Position numbers and translations under genes: made by a program. Under the pieces are notes generated by a model. That model was not told where the DNA came from, searched no databases, and was given only the letters and a program-made list of their open reading frames with translations. A DNA stretch of 64,000 bases from Pseudanabaena minima. GTDB lineage: Bacteria; Cyanobacteriota; Cyanobacteriia; Pseudanabaenales; Pseudanabaenaceae. The stretch spans positions 4,960,001 through 5,024,000 of the forward strand of contig NZ_CP159508.1 of NCBI RefSeq assembly GCF_051131155.1. Reading direction: 5' to 3'. This document shows, piece after piece, positions 32,608 through 43,700 of the stretch; position 1 is the stretch's first letter, and every line of letters starts with the position of its first letter.

Positions 32608-33627
32608 TTATGGTTTGAGTCCAGCTCTTGCAATTGCTGTACGCATAGTTGACAAATGTTGCTCGTGATCAACTTTGACTAATTCGGTTGAGTTGTAGAG
32701 ACTACGAAATAAATCTTTATTCTCTGGTTCATTCAGTTTCAAAAAAGCATTAATCAACTTTTCGCGTTGATCCGCAGGCACACTATCATCAATGGAAATA
32801 CCGTGGGCTGGCACATTAGGAACTGGGTGCAGTACCCGCAATTTTTTGCCCTCTTCCTCGGTGATCCAAGGTGGTAGTAAAGCATATTCAGAAACTACAG
32901 CCACATCAGCCTGTTCACGCAAAACTGCTTGTAAGGCACTGCTATAGCCGTCACCATAGGTCACTTTGCCAAAAAACTGGTCTAAGCGATCGGGACCATC
33001 CACAAACTTCAGCCCCACCAATTCGCTGACAGGGAAGATAAATCCAGAACCAGAAGAACGCGATGTAAATGCCATGCGTTTACCGCGCAACTGCTCAAGA
33101 GTTTGCGTAGGATCTGCCAAGGTTTTTAATGGACTATCTACTGGCACGACAAAGATCGAGTTATAGGTCTTACCACCCGAATAGTCAGGACGCACCTCGG
33201 CTAGGTACATTTTTGCGCCTGATAGGAGTTCTGCTTTGAGAGCGGCACGACCACTGACAAAGGCAACATTGGCTCGATCAGCCTTGAGCGCTTCTATGGA
33301 GGCAGTCTCGTCAGCGATGATCCCCTTTACTGGGATACCCATCTCTTTGGTTAAAATTGCCGAAACCTTATCAACTTTGGTCTGTAAATCTGTAGTGTCA
33401 CGACGAGTTGCAAAGGCGATCGTTATTTCCTTAAGCGGAGCCTTTGCAGCTTCAGTGGGAGTAGGTTTAGTTTCTTTGGCTGCTTCTGTAGTTGGGGCAG
33501 GTGTCTGAGCCGCATTAGGCTGAGATGGAGGCGTGGGGCTATTCCCTGTACAAGCAGTTAAGCCGATTAAAGATATTAACCCTGCGACTACCGCAAAATT
33601 AACTGGTAAACACGAAATTTTTTTCAT
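32608..33627 (-). CDS. phnD: Phosphonate/phosphite-binding lipoprotein PhnD
   Basis: 339 residues. Signal peptide with lipobox ISLIGLTAC (lipidated Cys near residue 26), then a Pro/Thr/Ala-rich linker of about 45 residues, then the PhnD-type binding domain (EITIAFATRRDTTDLQ; MAFTSRSSGSGFIFPV, a ligand-binding serine loop; VPNVPAHGISIDDSVPADQR). It captures substrate in the periplasm for PhnCE. No C-P lyase, phosphonatase or phosphite dehydrogenase is in the window, so the ligand is open. Confidence 0.92.
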   Translation of the reverse strand: MKKISCLPVNFAVVAGLISLIGLTACTGNSPTPPSQPNAAQTPAPTTEAAKETKPTPTEAAKAPLKEITIAFATRRDTTDLQTKVDKVSAILTKEMGIPVKGIIADETASIEALKADRANVAFVSGRAALKAELLSGAKMYLAEVRPDYSGGKTYNSIFVVPVDSPLKTLADPTQTLEQLRGKRMAFTSRSSGSGFIFPVSELVGLKFVDGPDRLDQFFGKVTYGDGYSSALQAVLREQADVAVVSEYALLPPWITEEEGKKLRVLHPVPNVPAHGISIDDSVPADQREKLINAFLKLNEPENKDLFRSLYNSTELVKVDHEQHLSTMRTAIARAGLKP

Positions 33628-33780
33628 TGATTTTTTGAAAAGCGGTCAATACACTAAGAAGAATTACTTGCAATAACTAATAAAAGTAGCTTAAACCTAT
33701 TTGAGAATTAAAGTCAATAACTTACAGGTAATTTCTAGGCTTTGTTATTTTGCCGATCGCCTAGGAGCGCAAATTAAATA
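33628..33780. other. Leader of the phn operon
   Basis: AT-rich upstream region without gene-like frames. No direct-repeat pair convincing enough to be called a Pho box was found by eye. Confidence 0.4.
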
Positions 33781-33784
33781 ACAT

Positions 33785-33880
33785 TCAGCTATGAAAGAGG
33801 TCGCTAGGACAAATCAAACCCCAAATACATGAAGGCAGCGCAAAGCGCCGCCTTCATGTATTTGGGGTTATATAGAGCGG
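33785..33880. repeat. Palindromic element, family A
   Basis: CAGCTATGAAAGAGGTCGCTAGGACAAATC is a degenerate family left end. The arm AACCCCAAATACATGAAGGC pairs with its complement around a GCGCAAAGCGC apex. Confidence 0.65.
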
Positions 33881-34040
33881 GTTTAGTGGATGATTTGACT
33901 ATGCGGCACAGGGTTGTTAGTAAAAAATGCCCATGCAGCAAATGATTATTTTGTGAAATTTCCAATCCTTAGTCGCCAATTTCAAAAAATGACCTACAAA
34001 TGCGACTCAGCCTCAACCCCATTCTCTAATTGCGATAAAA

Positions 34041-34155
34041 TATAGCTGTCGCCATCTGTACTATGGCAAATCAAAACCCAGAAGACAAGTTGCGGCACTT
34101 CGCGCCGCAACTTGTCTTCTGGGTTTGTGTCCTAACAAGACTAGCGACAACTATA
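34041..34155. repeat. Palindromic element, family A (well preserved)
   Basis: Left TATAGCTGTCGCCATCTGTA and right complement TATAGTTGTCGCTAGTCTTG are clear terminal inverted repeats bounded by TA. The hairpin arm is AAACCCAGAAGACAAGTTGC followed by GGC. Confidence 0.8.
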
Positions 34156-34203
34156 AAAACTAAATGCTAAAAAGCTCGCTAATATAGGCTCGTCTAAATC
34201 GCC

Positions 34204-34992
34204 ATGACCGAAAATCAAATCCCTGAAGGCGTAGAACGCAAAGTAACAACGATGGGTGGGGCAGCTATTGATGGCGCTCCGATCGCCTATATTATTGTCC
34301 TCGCGGCGGTGGTCACTGTCTTAGCATTTATTCCTTTTTCGATCGTACTTGGCTCAGGCAAAGGTATTCCCCTCAGTCAGAGCATTTATCCTCTGCTCGG
34401 TTGGTTGCTTGGGCCCCTAGCAGGAGCCTTAGCCAGTGGCATTGGTACATTAATCGGGGTGTTTCTCGCTCCCTATACAGCAGGAGTTCCTGCGATCGCC
34501 ATTTGGGGAGCCGTGATTGCTAGCTTTGCGGCAGGAGCAATGGTGATTGGACAAAAGCGTAGATATTGGTATTTGGGTTTAACGGTTTTGTTTGTGAGCG
34601 AACTTGCCGTTTATGCTTATTTAGCGATCGCCCGTAATGGCATTCCTGTAGATACCTTTATTGCAGGCGCATTTATCGACTGGTCGGCAGTATTGCTGTT
34701 TTTGTTGCCAACTCGAATATTATTCACAAAACTAATTAGTAGTAGCAATTTTGTGAAAGTAGCGATCGGTATTTTTGGTGGTACTTGGACTGTGTGTGGA
34801 CTAGCACATCTAAGTCAAGTTCCATTTACTTACTATCTATTTAACTGGCCAGAACCAATTTGGAAGATGTTAATCCCAATTATTCCCGTCGAAAATGCTA
34901 TGCGTGGTTTATCTGGTGCAGTGATTGGTACGGGGGTAATTTCGGGATTGAGAGCGATTAATTTGGTGAAACCGAAGGAATCAATTTATTAA
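34204..34992 (+). CDS. Multi-pass membrane protein, possible ECF transporter S component
   Basis: 262 residues with about seven membrane segments. Small-residue-rich helices (GPLAGALASGIGTLIGVFLA; IAIWGAVIASFAAGAMVIG) and the absence of any catalytic motif fit an energy-coupling-factor substrate-binding component. No T component or A ATPase lies nearby, so it would rely on a shared ECF module elsewhere. The identification is by topology only. The preceding region holds two family A repeats. Confidence 0.45.
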   Translation: MTENQIPEGVERKVTTMGGAAIDGAPIAYIIVLAAVVTVLAFIPFSIVLGSGKGIPLSQSIYPLLGWLLGPLAGALASGIGTLIGVFLAPYTAGVPAIAIWGAVIASFAAGAMVIGQKRRYWYLGLTVLFVSELAVYAYLAIARNGIPVDTFIAGAFIDWSAVLLFLLPTRILFTKLISSSNFVKVAIGIFGGTWTVCGLAHLSQVPFTYYLFNWPEPIWKMLIPIIPVENAMRGLSGAVIGTGVISGLRAINLVKPKESIY

Positions 34993-35080
34993 GTACTGGT
35001 GCAAAATAAATTTCCTAAACCCAAAAAGTTGCACCCGCAGGGGCGTAACTTTTTGGGTTTGGGTTTGTAATTAATATTGG
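34991..35080. repeat. Palindromic element, family B
   Basis: Left AAGTACTGGTGCAAAATAAA matches the family B end. The arms CCTAAACCCAAAAAGTTGC and complement pair with a few mismatches; the right end TTTGTAATTAATATTGGT is shortened. Confidence 0.65.
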
Positions 35081-35133
35081 TATTAATCGATTTTGATCAT
35101 GCTGCTCCTGCGCTAGAATACAACAAAAAACAT

Positions 35134-36381
35134 ATGTCAAACAGCCAAAGCGATCGCCAACAGCGTAGTTCTAAACCAAAAAAAATATCTAAGATTAAAC
35201 GCTTTTTTAAATGGTTAGAATGGCGATTGGCGACACCAGAGTTTATTGGGGGAATGTTTACTGCTTTAACATTGTTCTTCTTTATGGCGGCGACCAATAC
35301 CCTTGCGGGTTGGCTCTATGTAATTAGTGGCGTAAGTTTTGCCCTACTAATTGTAGGGGCAGTCATGCCTAAGCGCTTACTAGCAGAAATAGCGATGGTG
35401 CGATCGCCAATTGATCCAGTCAGTGTAGGGGATGATCTGTGGATAGATTTGACGATTCAAAATACAGGACGAACTGAAAAGAGATTGCTGGAAGTGCGGG
35501 ATATTTTGCCAGAAAATCTCTCAAATATTTTGCAACAAGAAGTAGTAATTGAGTTGATTGCACCGCTTCAGGAATATCACTGGAACTATGAGGCAAAAAC
35601 TACTAAGCGCGGCGTATTTTTGTTTCGCTCTACAGAAATTGCTACCTCCAGCCCACTAGGATTATTCCGTAGTCGTCGCGCTTGTCCATCAGGACAGAAA
35701 GCGATCGTTTATCCAACGGTGCTACCTCTCGATCGCTGCCCCTTAGTTGATCAATTGGGAAGTGATACGAATCCGCGCCAATATAGCGATGACCATAATT
35801 ACAGCAATGCTACCGAAGGTTTGACGAAGACTTTACGTCCCTATCGCTGGGGTGATCCAACTAGATTAATCCATTGGCGCACTAGTGCTAAGTTTGGTGA
35901 ATTGCGAGTGCGAGAATTGGAAGTCACGATTGGTGGACAAGAAGTCGCGATTGCCCTTGATAATTCCGTAGGATGGGAACCTCAAGCCTTTGAAGAAGCC
36001 GTAGTAGCAGCAGCTTCGCTCTATTTCTATGCTCAAAAATCGAAACTAAGTGTTAGCCTTTGGACAAATGATACAGGTATCGTTCAGAGCGATCGCGCTG
36101 TATTAGAAACCTTAGCAGCAGTAGATATGGCAACGAGTTCCGCAGATCTACTCAAGGATTTGCCCGACTTGCCTGTGGTATGGATATCCCATCGTAGTGA
36201 TAGCATAGGCTATTTGCCCCTTGGTAGTCGTTGGTTACTATGGCAAGTGTCAGGACAATCATCTCAAGTATCAGTTCCCAATCAGCGATCGCTTGGTTTA
36301 ACGATTGAAACAATGCTAGATGCTGAAGATACAAGTTACAAATCTTTGCGATCGCAACTTCAAGGTTATCTAACGCTTTAA
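35134..36381 (+). CDS. DUF58 domain protein
   Basis: 415 residues from the ATG at 35134. Basic N-terminus, two membrane helices (about 40-80), then a beta-rich segment and the DUF58 signature YRWGDPTRLIHWRTSAKFGELRV (read about residues 251-273) followed by a von Willebrand A-like part. DUF58 proteins are often paired with a MoxR ATPase and a transglutaminase; here the next gene is a membrane protein about 190 bases on, and no MoxR is seen. Function unknown. Confidence 0.85.
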   Translation: MSNSQSDRQQRSSKPKKISKIKRFFKWLEWRLATPEFIGGMFTALTLFFFMAATNTLAGWLYVISGVSFALLIVGAVMPKRLLAEIAMVRSPIDPVSVGDDLWIDLTIQNTGRTEKRLLEVRDILPENLSNILQQEVVIELIAPLQEYHWNYEAKTTKRGVFLFRSTEIATSSPLGLFRSRRACPSGQKAIVYPTVLPLDRCPLVDQLGSDTNPRQYSDDHNYSNATEGLTKTLRPYRWGDPTRLIHWRTSAKFGELRVRELEVTIGGQEVAIALDNSVGWEPQAFEEAVVAAASLYFYAQKSKLSVSLWTNDTGIVQSDRAVLETLAAVDMATSSADLLKDLPDLPVVWISHRSDSIGYLPLGSRWLLWQVSGQSSQVSVPNQRSLGLTIETMLDAEDTSYKSLRSQLQGYLTL

Positions 36382-36572
36382 GGGAACTGACGATTGCTAT
36401 ACTTTTTTGATATCGCGTTACAGAGCTTTGCGTCTAAATAAGACCCAGAATAGATTGTGTCAAAATACTCTTTTGTAACACTTTTACAAAATCTATAACT
36501 GGGTTCCTAAATAGCCAATTGCTGAAATATCGCGATTTCACGTTCGCATCGACTAAAAACTGGTGGTATGTC

Positions 36573-37187
36573 ATGGCGCTCAAAATCGGCAAACTTGAGA
36601 TTGGGTATCGCTTGCTAATTTCCCTAACCGTGATCGCGATCGCCTATGGCTGGATCGGTACTCAGTTATGCACTTTACTGCGTGTTGGTGATTATCTAGT
36701 CGTAGGCCTATTGTTTGTATTGAGCGTTGTTGCCATATTTGCCATACCTCAAAGCTTGGGTGGTCTGTTGGCAGCGATCGCTGCGGTGATCACAATCTAT
36801 TGGCAATCTTCTGATATTACCTATAGTCTGATTACTGCATGTGTCTGCCTAGCCATGTATCTGATCGGTTTTCAGGATGTCCGCTATGACGCTGCACCAG
36901 AAAAAAAGCTGTCTATCCTTGAAGTTATCGCAACGTTGATCACCATTGGTTTTATGGTGCAGACTTCACTACTGGTTTTACTGAATGCGATCAGTTGGGT
37001 GACGAGTGCTGCTATTGGTGCGCTCGCAGGTGCAATTACCTTGATCGGTAAGCAACTTAGCTACACTGATTTTCCGCAAAAAACGATCTGGATCATATTT
37101 GGCTCAGTGACATTTAGTAGCTTAGCGATCGGCTTTGTGGTGAGATTAATTTTGTATGCGATGGTTAAAGAAACGCCCTTGTACTAG
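36573..37187 (+). CDS. Multi-pass membrane protein of unknown function
   Basis: 204 residues from the ATG at 36573 (a TTG 54 bases earlier is possible), with GGTGG 6 bases upstream. Five to six hydrophobic helices are separated by short loops, with one polar loop (FQDVRYDAAPEKKLS). No transporter signature. It follows the DUF58 gene in the same direction and could be its partner in the membrane. No named family is recognised. Confidence 0.6.
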   Translation: MALKIGKLEIGYRLLISLTVIAIAYGWIGTQLCTLLRVGDYLVVGLLFVLSVVAIFAIPQSLGGLLAAIAAVITIYWQSSDITYSLITACVCLAMYLIGFQDVRYDAAPEKKLSILEVIATLITIGFMVQTSLLVLLNAISWVTSAAIGALAGAITLIGKQLSYTDFPQKTIWIIFGSVTFSSLAIGFVVRLILYAMVKETPLY

Positions 37188-37240
37188 TAGCTTAATACTT
37201 ACTTAATAATGTCAAAACGCAAAGCGACTATGTCACTTTG

Positions 37241-37342
37241 TATACCTGTCGCTATTTTTTAACACAAATAGTGTAAGGCAGCGCGAAGCGCCGCCTCACA
37301 CTATTTGTGTTTTGATTTGTCTTGATACAGGTGGCTGCTATA
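37241..37342. repeat. Palindromic element, family A
   Basis: Ends TATACCTGTCGCTATT and (complement of) TATAGCAGCCACCTGTATCA match the family. Arm AACACAAATAGTGTAAGGC pairs with its complement (one G-T type difference) around GCGCGAAGCGC. Confidence 0.75.
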
Positions 37343-37386
37343 TGTTTAAAAACCTTACTGGGCTTAGTTTTTGATCCGCAAAATTG

Positions 37387-37462
37387 TTATAGAGGCGGCG
37401 CGAAGCGCCGCCTCTATTTTTTATGGGTTTGATGTGTCCTAGATATATCTTTCATTGCTATA
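37387..37462. repeat. Palindromic element, family A (partial, short stem)
   Basis: ATAGAGGCGGCGC pairs with GCGCCGCCTCTAT around GAA; the right side then carries GATGTGTCCTAGATA...GCTATA, the family right end. The left end is missing. Confidence 0.6.
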
Positions 37463-37550
37463 GCAGTCCTATATCATTTGTGGATTTTTTTGGTTTGTGG
37501 AAAGACACCCCGAAGGGGTGTCTTTCCACAAACCATTTAGGATTGCTATG
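37458..37550. repeat. Palindromic element, family F
   Basis: GCTATAGCAGTCCTA at the left and AGGATTGCTATGA at the right are related ends. The hairpin is a 20-base perfect arm GGTTTGTGGAAAGACACCCC around GAA. Confidence 0.65.
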
Positions 37551-37739
37551 AAAGCTCAAAACCGTTTCAATGCATTACTTGAAAATGTCCTTAATTGTAC
37601 TTCAGTGGACTTAAGCTTTTAGCGAAGAACTTTTGTTCTTGGTGCGTTTGCTTCATTACTTTTTTGGTAAAAAAGCAGTTTTGTCGTTATTTTTGTTTCT
37701 TCCTTGGGTAGTATATTGCAGTCAGGTTGGTAAAGTAGT

Positions 37740-40700
37740 ATGTCTGATTCTAAGCAAAGCCGTAAAATTAATCGCTTTTTTGCCGAATTTATTGCCAAGT
37801 TAAGAAAATGGCTGAATAAAATTGGTAGCCCAATCCGTATTAGTCGGCGTTTTGTAAGACAATTGCTCGGTGCAACAAAGGGGCAGCGAAAAGGGGGGGC
37901 GGCTGGCTTCGTGTTGCCAACTGTGACTTTGGTGACTTTAGTTGTTACCCTGTTAGTGGTAACCACTGTGTCAAGATCTTCTGAACGGGCGCAAACTGCC
38001 TCGAATGCTAGAGCAGAACAGGTGTTTCGGAGCGCAGCCACACCTATTGTCGATCGCGCTAGGGCAAAAATTGACGCGCTCTTAAATGATGGCAAACTAC
38101 CCCGTACTACACCACCTGAGTTGACTTTAGACAGTGTAATTACTAGTGATAGTGGCAAATATACTTTGCCTGATGAAACTCGCTTACAGCTAGTCTATAA
38201 CTTTAAAAATCCTAATGCCGCAACTCCAAAGATTAATTATACCGACCCTCAAATTGAGAATAGAGAATACGTCTCCACAGCTTGGAAATTCCCAATTGAT
38301 ACTGATAACAACGGGAAATTTGATTCTTTCGGTTTATATAGTATTCTCTTTCGCGCTCGTCCTCCATCTGTTGTCGAGCGCCCTGTAGTTCCCATTGAGT
38401 CAAGAGCCTTGCCGATGGATGAAACGACACTCTCAGGAGCCTGTGTGGCTACTGGGGGGGTTACTAATATTGCTGGGGATGGTGGCTGGACAACCTCTAG
38501 CGATAACAAACTTCGTAAGTCATTCTTTGTTTATGCTGTTACAGTTCCTATTAAAGATGCAGCAAGTTTTCCAGCTAATGCTGCTGCAAACTATGAAGTT
38601 TATAACGGCTTAAATGCCATTAGTGCTGTCGAACTTCAACAAGACCGCGCCCGATCGCCTCAAAATAATAACGCGGTCTTCTTTGAAGGAGATACGGAAC
38701 TCGTTCGCATCGCCACTTTCCGTTTAAACGGAAGAATGTATAGTGCTGGCAACCTCATGGTTGGCGCGGCACAAAATAACCCTATTACCCTTTTCCAAGT
38801 TAGTAGTTCTGGCGGTTCGCTTACTAATACAGCTACTACCAATCCAAATCTATTTGGTTCTTGCTATTACGAGAAAAAGAATAGTGAAATTTTAGTAGCT
38901 GGTAATGTTGTAGAAGGTGATGCGGTTACCAGTAATCCTGCTGATTTGTCCAATGCTGCTTCGGGTAAGGTTAATGTGCATCTGTTCCGAGGAGCTGGTG
39001 TTCCCCCAGTGGCAGTGGTAAATGGAAGCACTGGCATTAAAGAACTTGATGAAACCAATCAAAGCGTTGATAGCTCAGTAACAGGTAACCTTAGTTCTGA
39101 CTTAGCTCTTAATGACTTTGCTTACAACAACCGTATTGGTGCACTCGTCGATGCTGCGATCGCTTTGCGCGGCACTGCTACAGTTACCTTCCCATTACCC
39201 GCAAACTTTAGCTCTGCCAATATTGTTTATGCGGGTATTAAAGATCCTGCGACGGTACAAGAGGATCTCGTCAAGCGCATTCAAGATGAAGCTCTATCTT
39301 CCCAAACAGAGGTAAATGCCGCCAGACGTAGTGCCTATGCTGCTTATTTTGGTGAACGCACTCGCAGGGTTTCTTTCCGTGAAGTTCCATTTAGAGGTAC
39401 GGATACTTTCCCCAGCCCTTTGCTAACTCCTATCCCTAACGTAGACGCAACTATACCTCCAGAGTTAGCACCACCAGTTAAATGGATGCTACCAATTTAT
39501 GCTAACTCAGCCTTTGGTAAAGCTGATACAGCCTTCGACCTATCAACGGGAAATGGATTTGATGCGAAGGGTGCAATTTTAGATAGCACTAATGGTTTCA
39601 CTCTATTAACTACAGGAAATAGGTTGAGACTTGCTGCCATTAATCCAGAGGAGGTAGTAACAACAAATGAGAGGATGTTAGGTGATCGCATTCTGGTAGG
39701 TAACGGATTCCCTGCCAAATGGCTCAAGAAGAATATCATTACCAATGCTCTTGAGTTTGTCTCTGACAAAGAAGCTAATGCGATTACTACCAATTCCTCG
39801 ATATTCTGGAATGCTTCCACTGACCTCTCTGAAGCTACAGCTAGCTCAGTAGAGCGCTACCGCAATACTCGTGCGATTCCCTTAAGTAACCTTGGTGTAT
39901 CTGATCGTGGTGGTTTCTGGGAAATCTCTGCGGCTCTCGATCCTTCGGTTACAGATCCTGCCAACCTTGCTAGTGCTAAAACTCCTGAATCTTCACCCCG
40001 TACTGGTGGATTGCGCGTTGTTACAAACGCAGGTATTTACAGCAGTCTTCCCAAAGATACTTTTTTAAGTAGATTCCGCACAGGTTTTGCTGATGATCGC
40101 AGTAGCAACTCAATCCCTACCCTTAACATTGACGAGTCCAGTGTTCCTCTTTGGAATGGTCAACCAATTGACAACCCCATTACTTCTATTGACGAACGTA
40201 AGTTTGCTCAACTCAAATGTGATACCTCTCTAGATGTCACTAATCCCAATAGATGCGTAGATGATGGCAGAAATTATGTAGTCTGGCCAGACTCGATGCC
40301 AATGACTAGTAATGTCCGATGGCTAGATGTTACAACAACACCATCAAGAGGAACCCCAGGTTATTACACACCAATTACTGGCGGCGATGGATGGAGTACA
40401 ACCACCGAAAATCGCAAAGGTGATTTGCAGATGAGAGCTACGGCTGTCTATCACTACAAATATGATGCTTTCAATGCGATCGGTGATGCTAATAATTACC
40501 AAGCTCCTATTGCCTGTGTTAGCAGCTACTACGATCCATCGACTCCTCTGACCGCAAGAAACGGTCAAGTTCCATCCAGTACAACAACAGTAGTTGATGC
40601 ACCTTGGAACTTCAATATTCAAGGTCGCTCAAACAATGGACTTGTATATAATGTTGGCAAAACTTCAGCTTCTCTTGATGTCATCTTTAGTGGTATTTCC

Positions 40701-43700
40701 TACGACACCACAAGTGGCATGTTTTATGACAGTAGTCTGCCAGGAAATGATCCTGTAAATGGAATCTTTAAATTCAAAGATGCTGCTAGAGACCCTAGCA
40801 ACAATGTTAACAATCCTTATTCAGAAAGACTGGCTTATCAAGCTAACTTGATCTTCCCCAATGGACGTTTTGCGAATGAGCCGTTACGTGAAGTTCTGAA
40901 AAAAATTATTGTTGACAAAGGGGTTGCTACAGCAAGTGCAGCAGGATTGACTTTACCTCAACAATCCACTTTGGATTCTAATCTTTGTGCATTACAGATC
41001 CTTGATAAGTCTATTTTTCTGGCTAACTCAAGTCCTACTACAGCAACCATTACTCCGCCTATAATCGCTGGAAATACTGCTGTAACCAGTGTTCAACTCC
41101 CTCACGGTACTTTCCGTGAAAGCGCTTTCCTTGATGGTAGAGAAGTTAAGTCTCTTAACCGCAATGAGTCTTTGACAGAAGCAGCTAGAGGAAATCAACC
41201 TCGTTCCAATACTGTTGCTGACAATGGCTTGGCGATCGCTACTCCCAATCGTGCTGACATTTATGACCTAGAAATTGAGCAACGTCAACCCCTCGAAATT
41301 CGAGCAACTGACATTGACATGGATCGGCTCAGAGGTTCACAAATCTCAGGCGGTAATAATTCAGGCGTTGCCACAGACTATCTGCTCCCTTACAGTGGCA
41401 TTGTCTATGCATCTCGTGAAGATGCCCTCGAAGACCTTAGCTATTATGATGTCGATGGCTCAGGTAATCCCATTGCTACATCCCTAGAAAAGCGTAAAAA
41501 CCTTAGCTCTACTGACTTCCTACTCGATCCTACTCGCAAGCCTAGCAGCATCCGCTTAATCAATGGTTATCGACTCTGGCGCAGCACTCTCAATACTGCC
41601 AATCTTGTTAATGTTGATGGAACAGGAGCAACGGGACTTGTTTCTAGTGCGACTTATGCTAGTTTCCCTTGGACAGAAGCAACTAAGGGTGAAAAAGGCT
41701 TAACCCTTGTATCCAATCTACCTGTATACATTAAGGCTCAGAGAGATCCTGTTAATCCTGCTGATACGACTTTAATACCTAGCTTTAATAGACATACACG
41801 CGAAGAGTTTACCCAAAGGCTCAATGAGACTTTATCTAATCCCCCTACTGCACCAGAGTTAGCAGCAGTTTGGAATAATTTCTATCAACGACATGCAGAC
41901 AATGGAGCAACAGATAAGCTTGATCCTAACTTTGCCTGTCGTCCTGGCTCTAACACAAACTGTACACTTGGTGACGAATGGCGACCTGCAACAGTTTTAG
42001 CCGATGCAGTGACGGTTCTCTCTGCTAACTATCGCGATGGCTATCGTACTGATGGAGACTATGATCTTCGTAACAATGCCTACACTTCTACTAGTATTAA
42101 TTGGCAGTCGCAACTTAACCCCAATGGCGAAAAAATTAAGGATAGCAGTTATGTAATCGACTTGCGCCGCAATGGGTTCTTTAATAACAGCTTTGCTACC
42201 AGTAGCCCTTGGATTAAGCGTGTTAACTCGGACAACATTGTTCTCACGAATGATCAGACATTATGGATGGGTGATGTCGATCTTACAATTCCACAGAATG
42301 GTAATCTCGCTAGCTACAACGCTAATGGTGTAACACCTATTCAGCGTCGGATTAACCATAGAGAATATGGTATGGAGATGTGTCGCAAGATTCCATCTAG
42401 TGAATGTACTTTCTCTGATTGGGTGAAGGATGGTGCAGGTACAACGGCTCTGCCAGACTACAGCGCAGTTACAGGTGCAATCACTACTCCTGTAAATGCA
42501 CCGCGATATATCGCGGATAGTGATAACCGCTATGCGCGTCGGGTTTCATTCTTAAGGTTTGACGACCTTTATAAAGATGGAAATGAACAATTAATATTTG
42601 CTGGTAGTTGTACTTCTAGCCCCTTTATCGTTTGGCCAATGCCTATTGGAGTTGTTAATGGAGCCAGTGACACGACTGGATATACTTATCCGCAGGTGAT
42701 GGGTGGATTAAGCACTCCCTTCCAAACCAGTAATAACCATAGCTATGGAACTGTACCTTGCCCTGAAACGGGAATGTTGGTTGACCTGTCAGTTGTTGCC
42801 TCTGATCAGCCTGAAGGACGCAGACGCAATCAGAATAGTCTTGTTGTCCCATTAGAGACTCAACTAGGATCAACTACATTACCTGCTGTTTTCTGGGGAA
42901 GTGGAAATGATAATGGTGCTACATCTGTACCAACTCCTACGGGTAGTGTAACTAATAGCAATGATAATACCAGTGGCGTTGCCTATCCTCCTGGCGGGAG
43001 CAATCGCAGTACTAACAACGCTGTATACCGTCGCTTTAACTACAATGTCAGCCTCTCCAACCGTGGTCTTTTAGGAACATCGCAAACTGTGCGTGTTAGG
43101 GTAACTGTATTTCCAAATAACGTAAACGCTTATGCAGGTGAGGATGGCACGTCTTACACTCGACTTGATAGCCCTGCGCCAACTACTGTGACGACGACAG
43201 CCTCAAGTTTCCCTCTAATAGGTGATGCTACAAACAATACTAAAGCTGATTATCTTAACGGTTTTTACAACGCTGGTGCTGCTCCTCTGATCATGCGGAA
43301 ATCGGATGGAAGTACCTATCCTACTGTGCCAGTTGGTGGTAAGTTGCCGCGTTTGCCAATTGGTGCTGTTAGTGCTGAAACTGTTGACGCTGAAAGTGCC
43401 ACCTGTCCTGATGGCACTGGTAATCAAAAACAGTACTGTACAATCATCTCTTGGACTGGCCCAACAAATACAACTAACGATCCTACTACTAAGAATCTTG
43501 CAGTTTTAGTTGTGCGAGATAGTGCTTTTGAAAACCAAGAAGAATTTGCAGTTAGGATCGATAACTTGAGAGCAAATCCTGCTGTACCTATTGGTTACAA
43601 TGCTGGCGGACCAGAGCAGATTAGAGGACGAATTCAGCAAGCTAACACGCCTAGCCCTTGTGGAACCGCATCGACTAACTATTATCAAAATAACGATGAT

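Larger units (their letters stand above)
37188..37739. other. Gene-free stretch upstream of hpsA, filled with palindromes
   Basis: Holds a family A copy (37241-37342), a partial family A copy (37387-37462) and a family F copy (37458-37550), leaving about 190 bases before hpsA. No reliable promoter motif was recognised there. Confidence 0.6.

Noticed and set aside
33628..33780. Pho box upstream of phnD
   Set aside because: No triplet of direct 8-base repeats similar to the cyanobacterial PhoB site could be seen by eye.
35097..35297. Minus-strand frame at the start of the DUF58 gene
   Set aside because: Shadow of the basic N-terminus and first membrane helix; no coding character.
37619..38158. 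Minus-strand frame overlapping the start of hpsA
   Set aside because: It runs antisense to the HpsA pilin-like helix and has no domain; the plus-strand gene explains the region.
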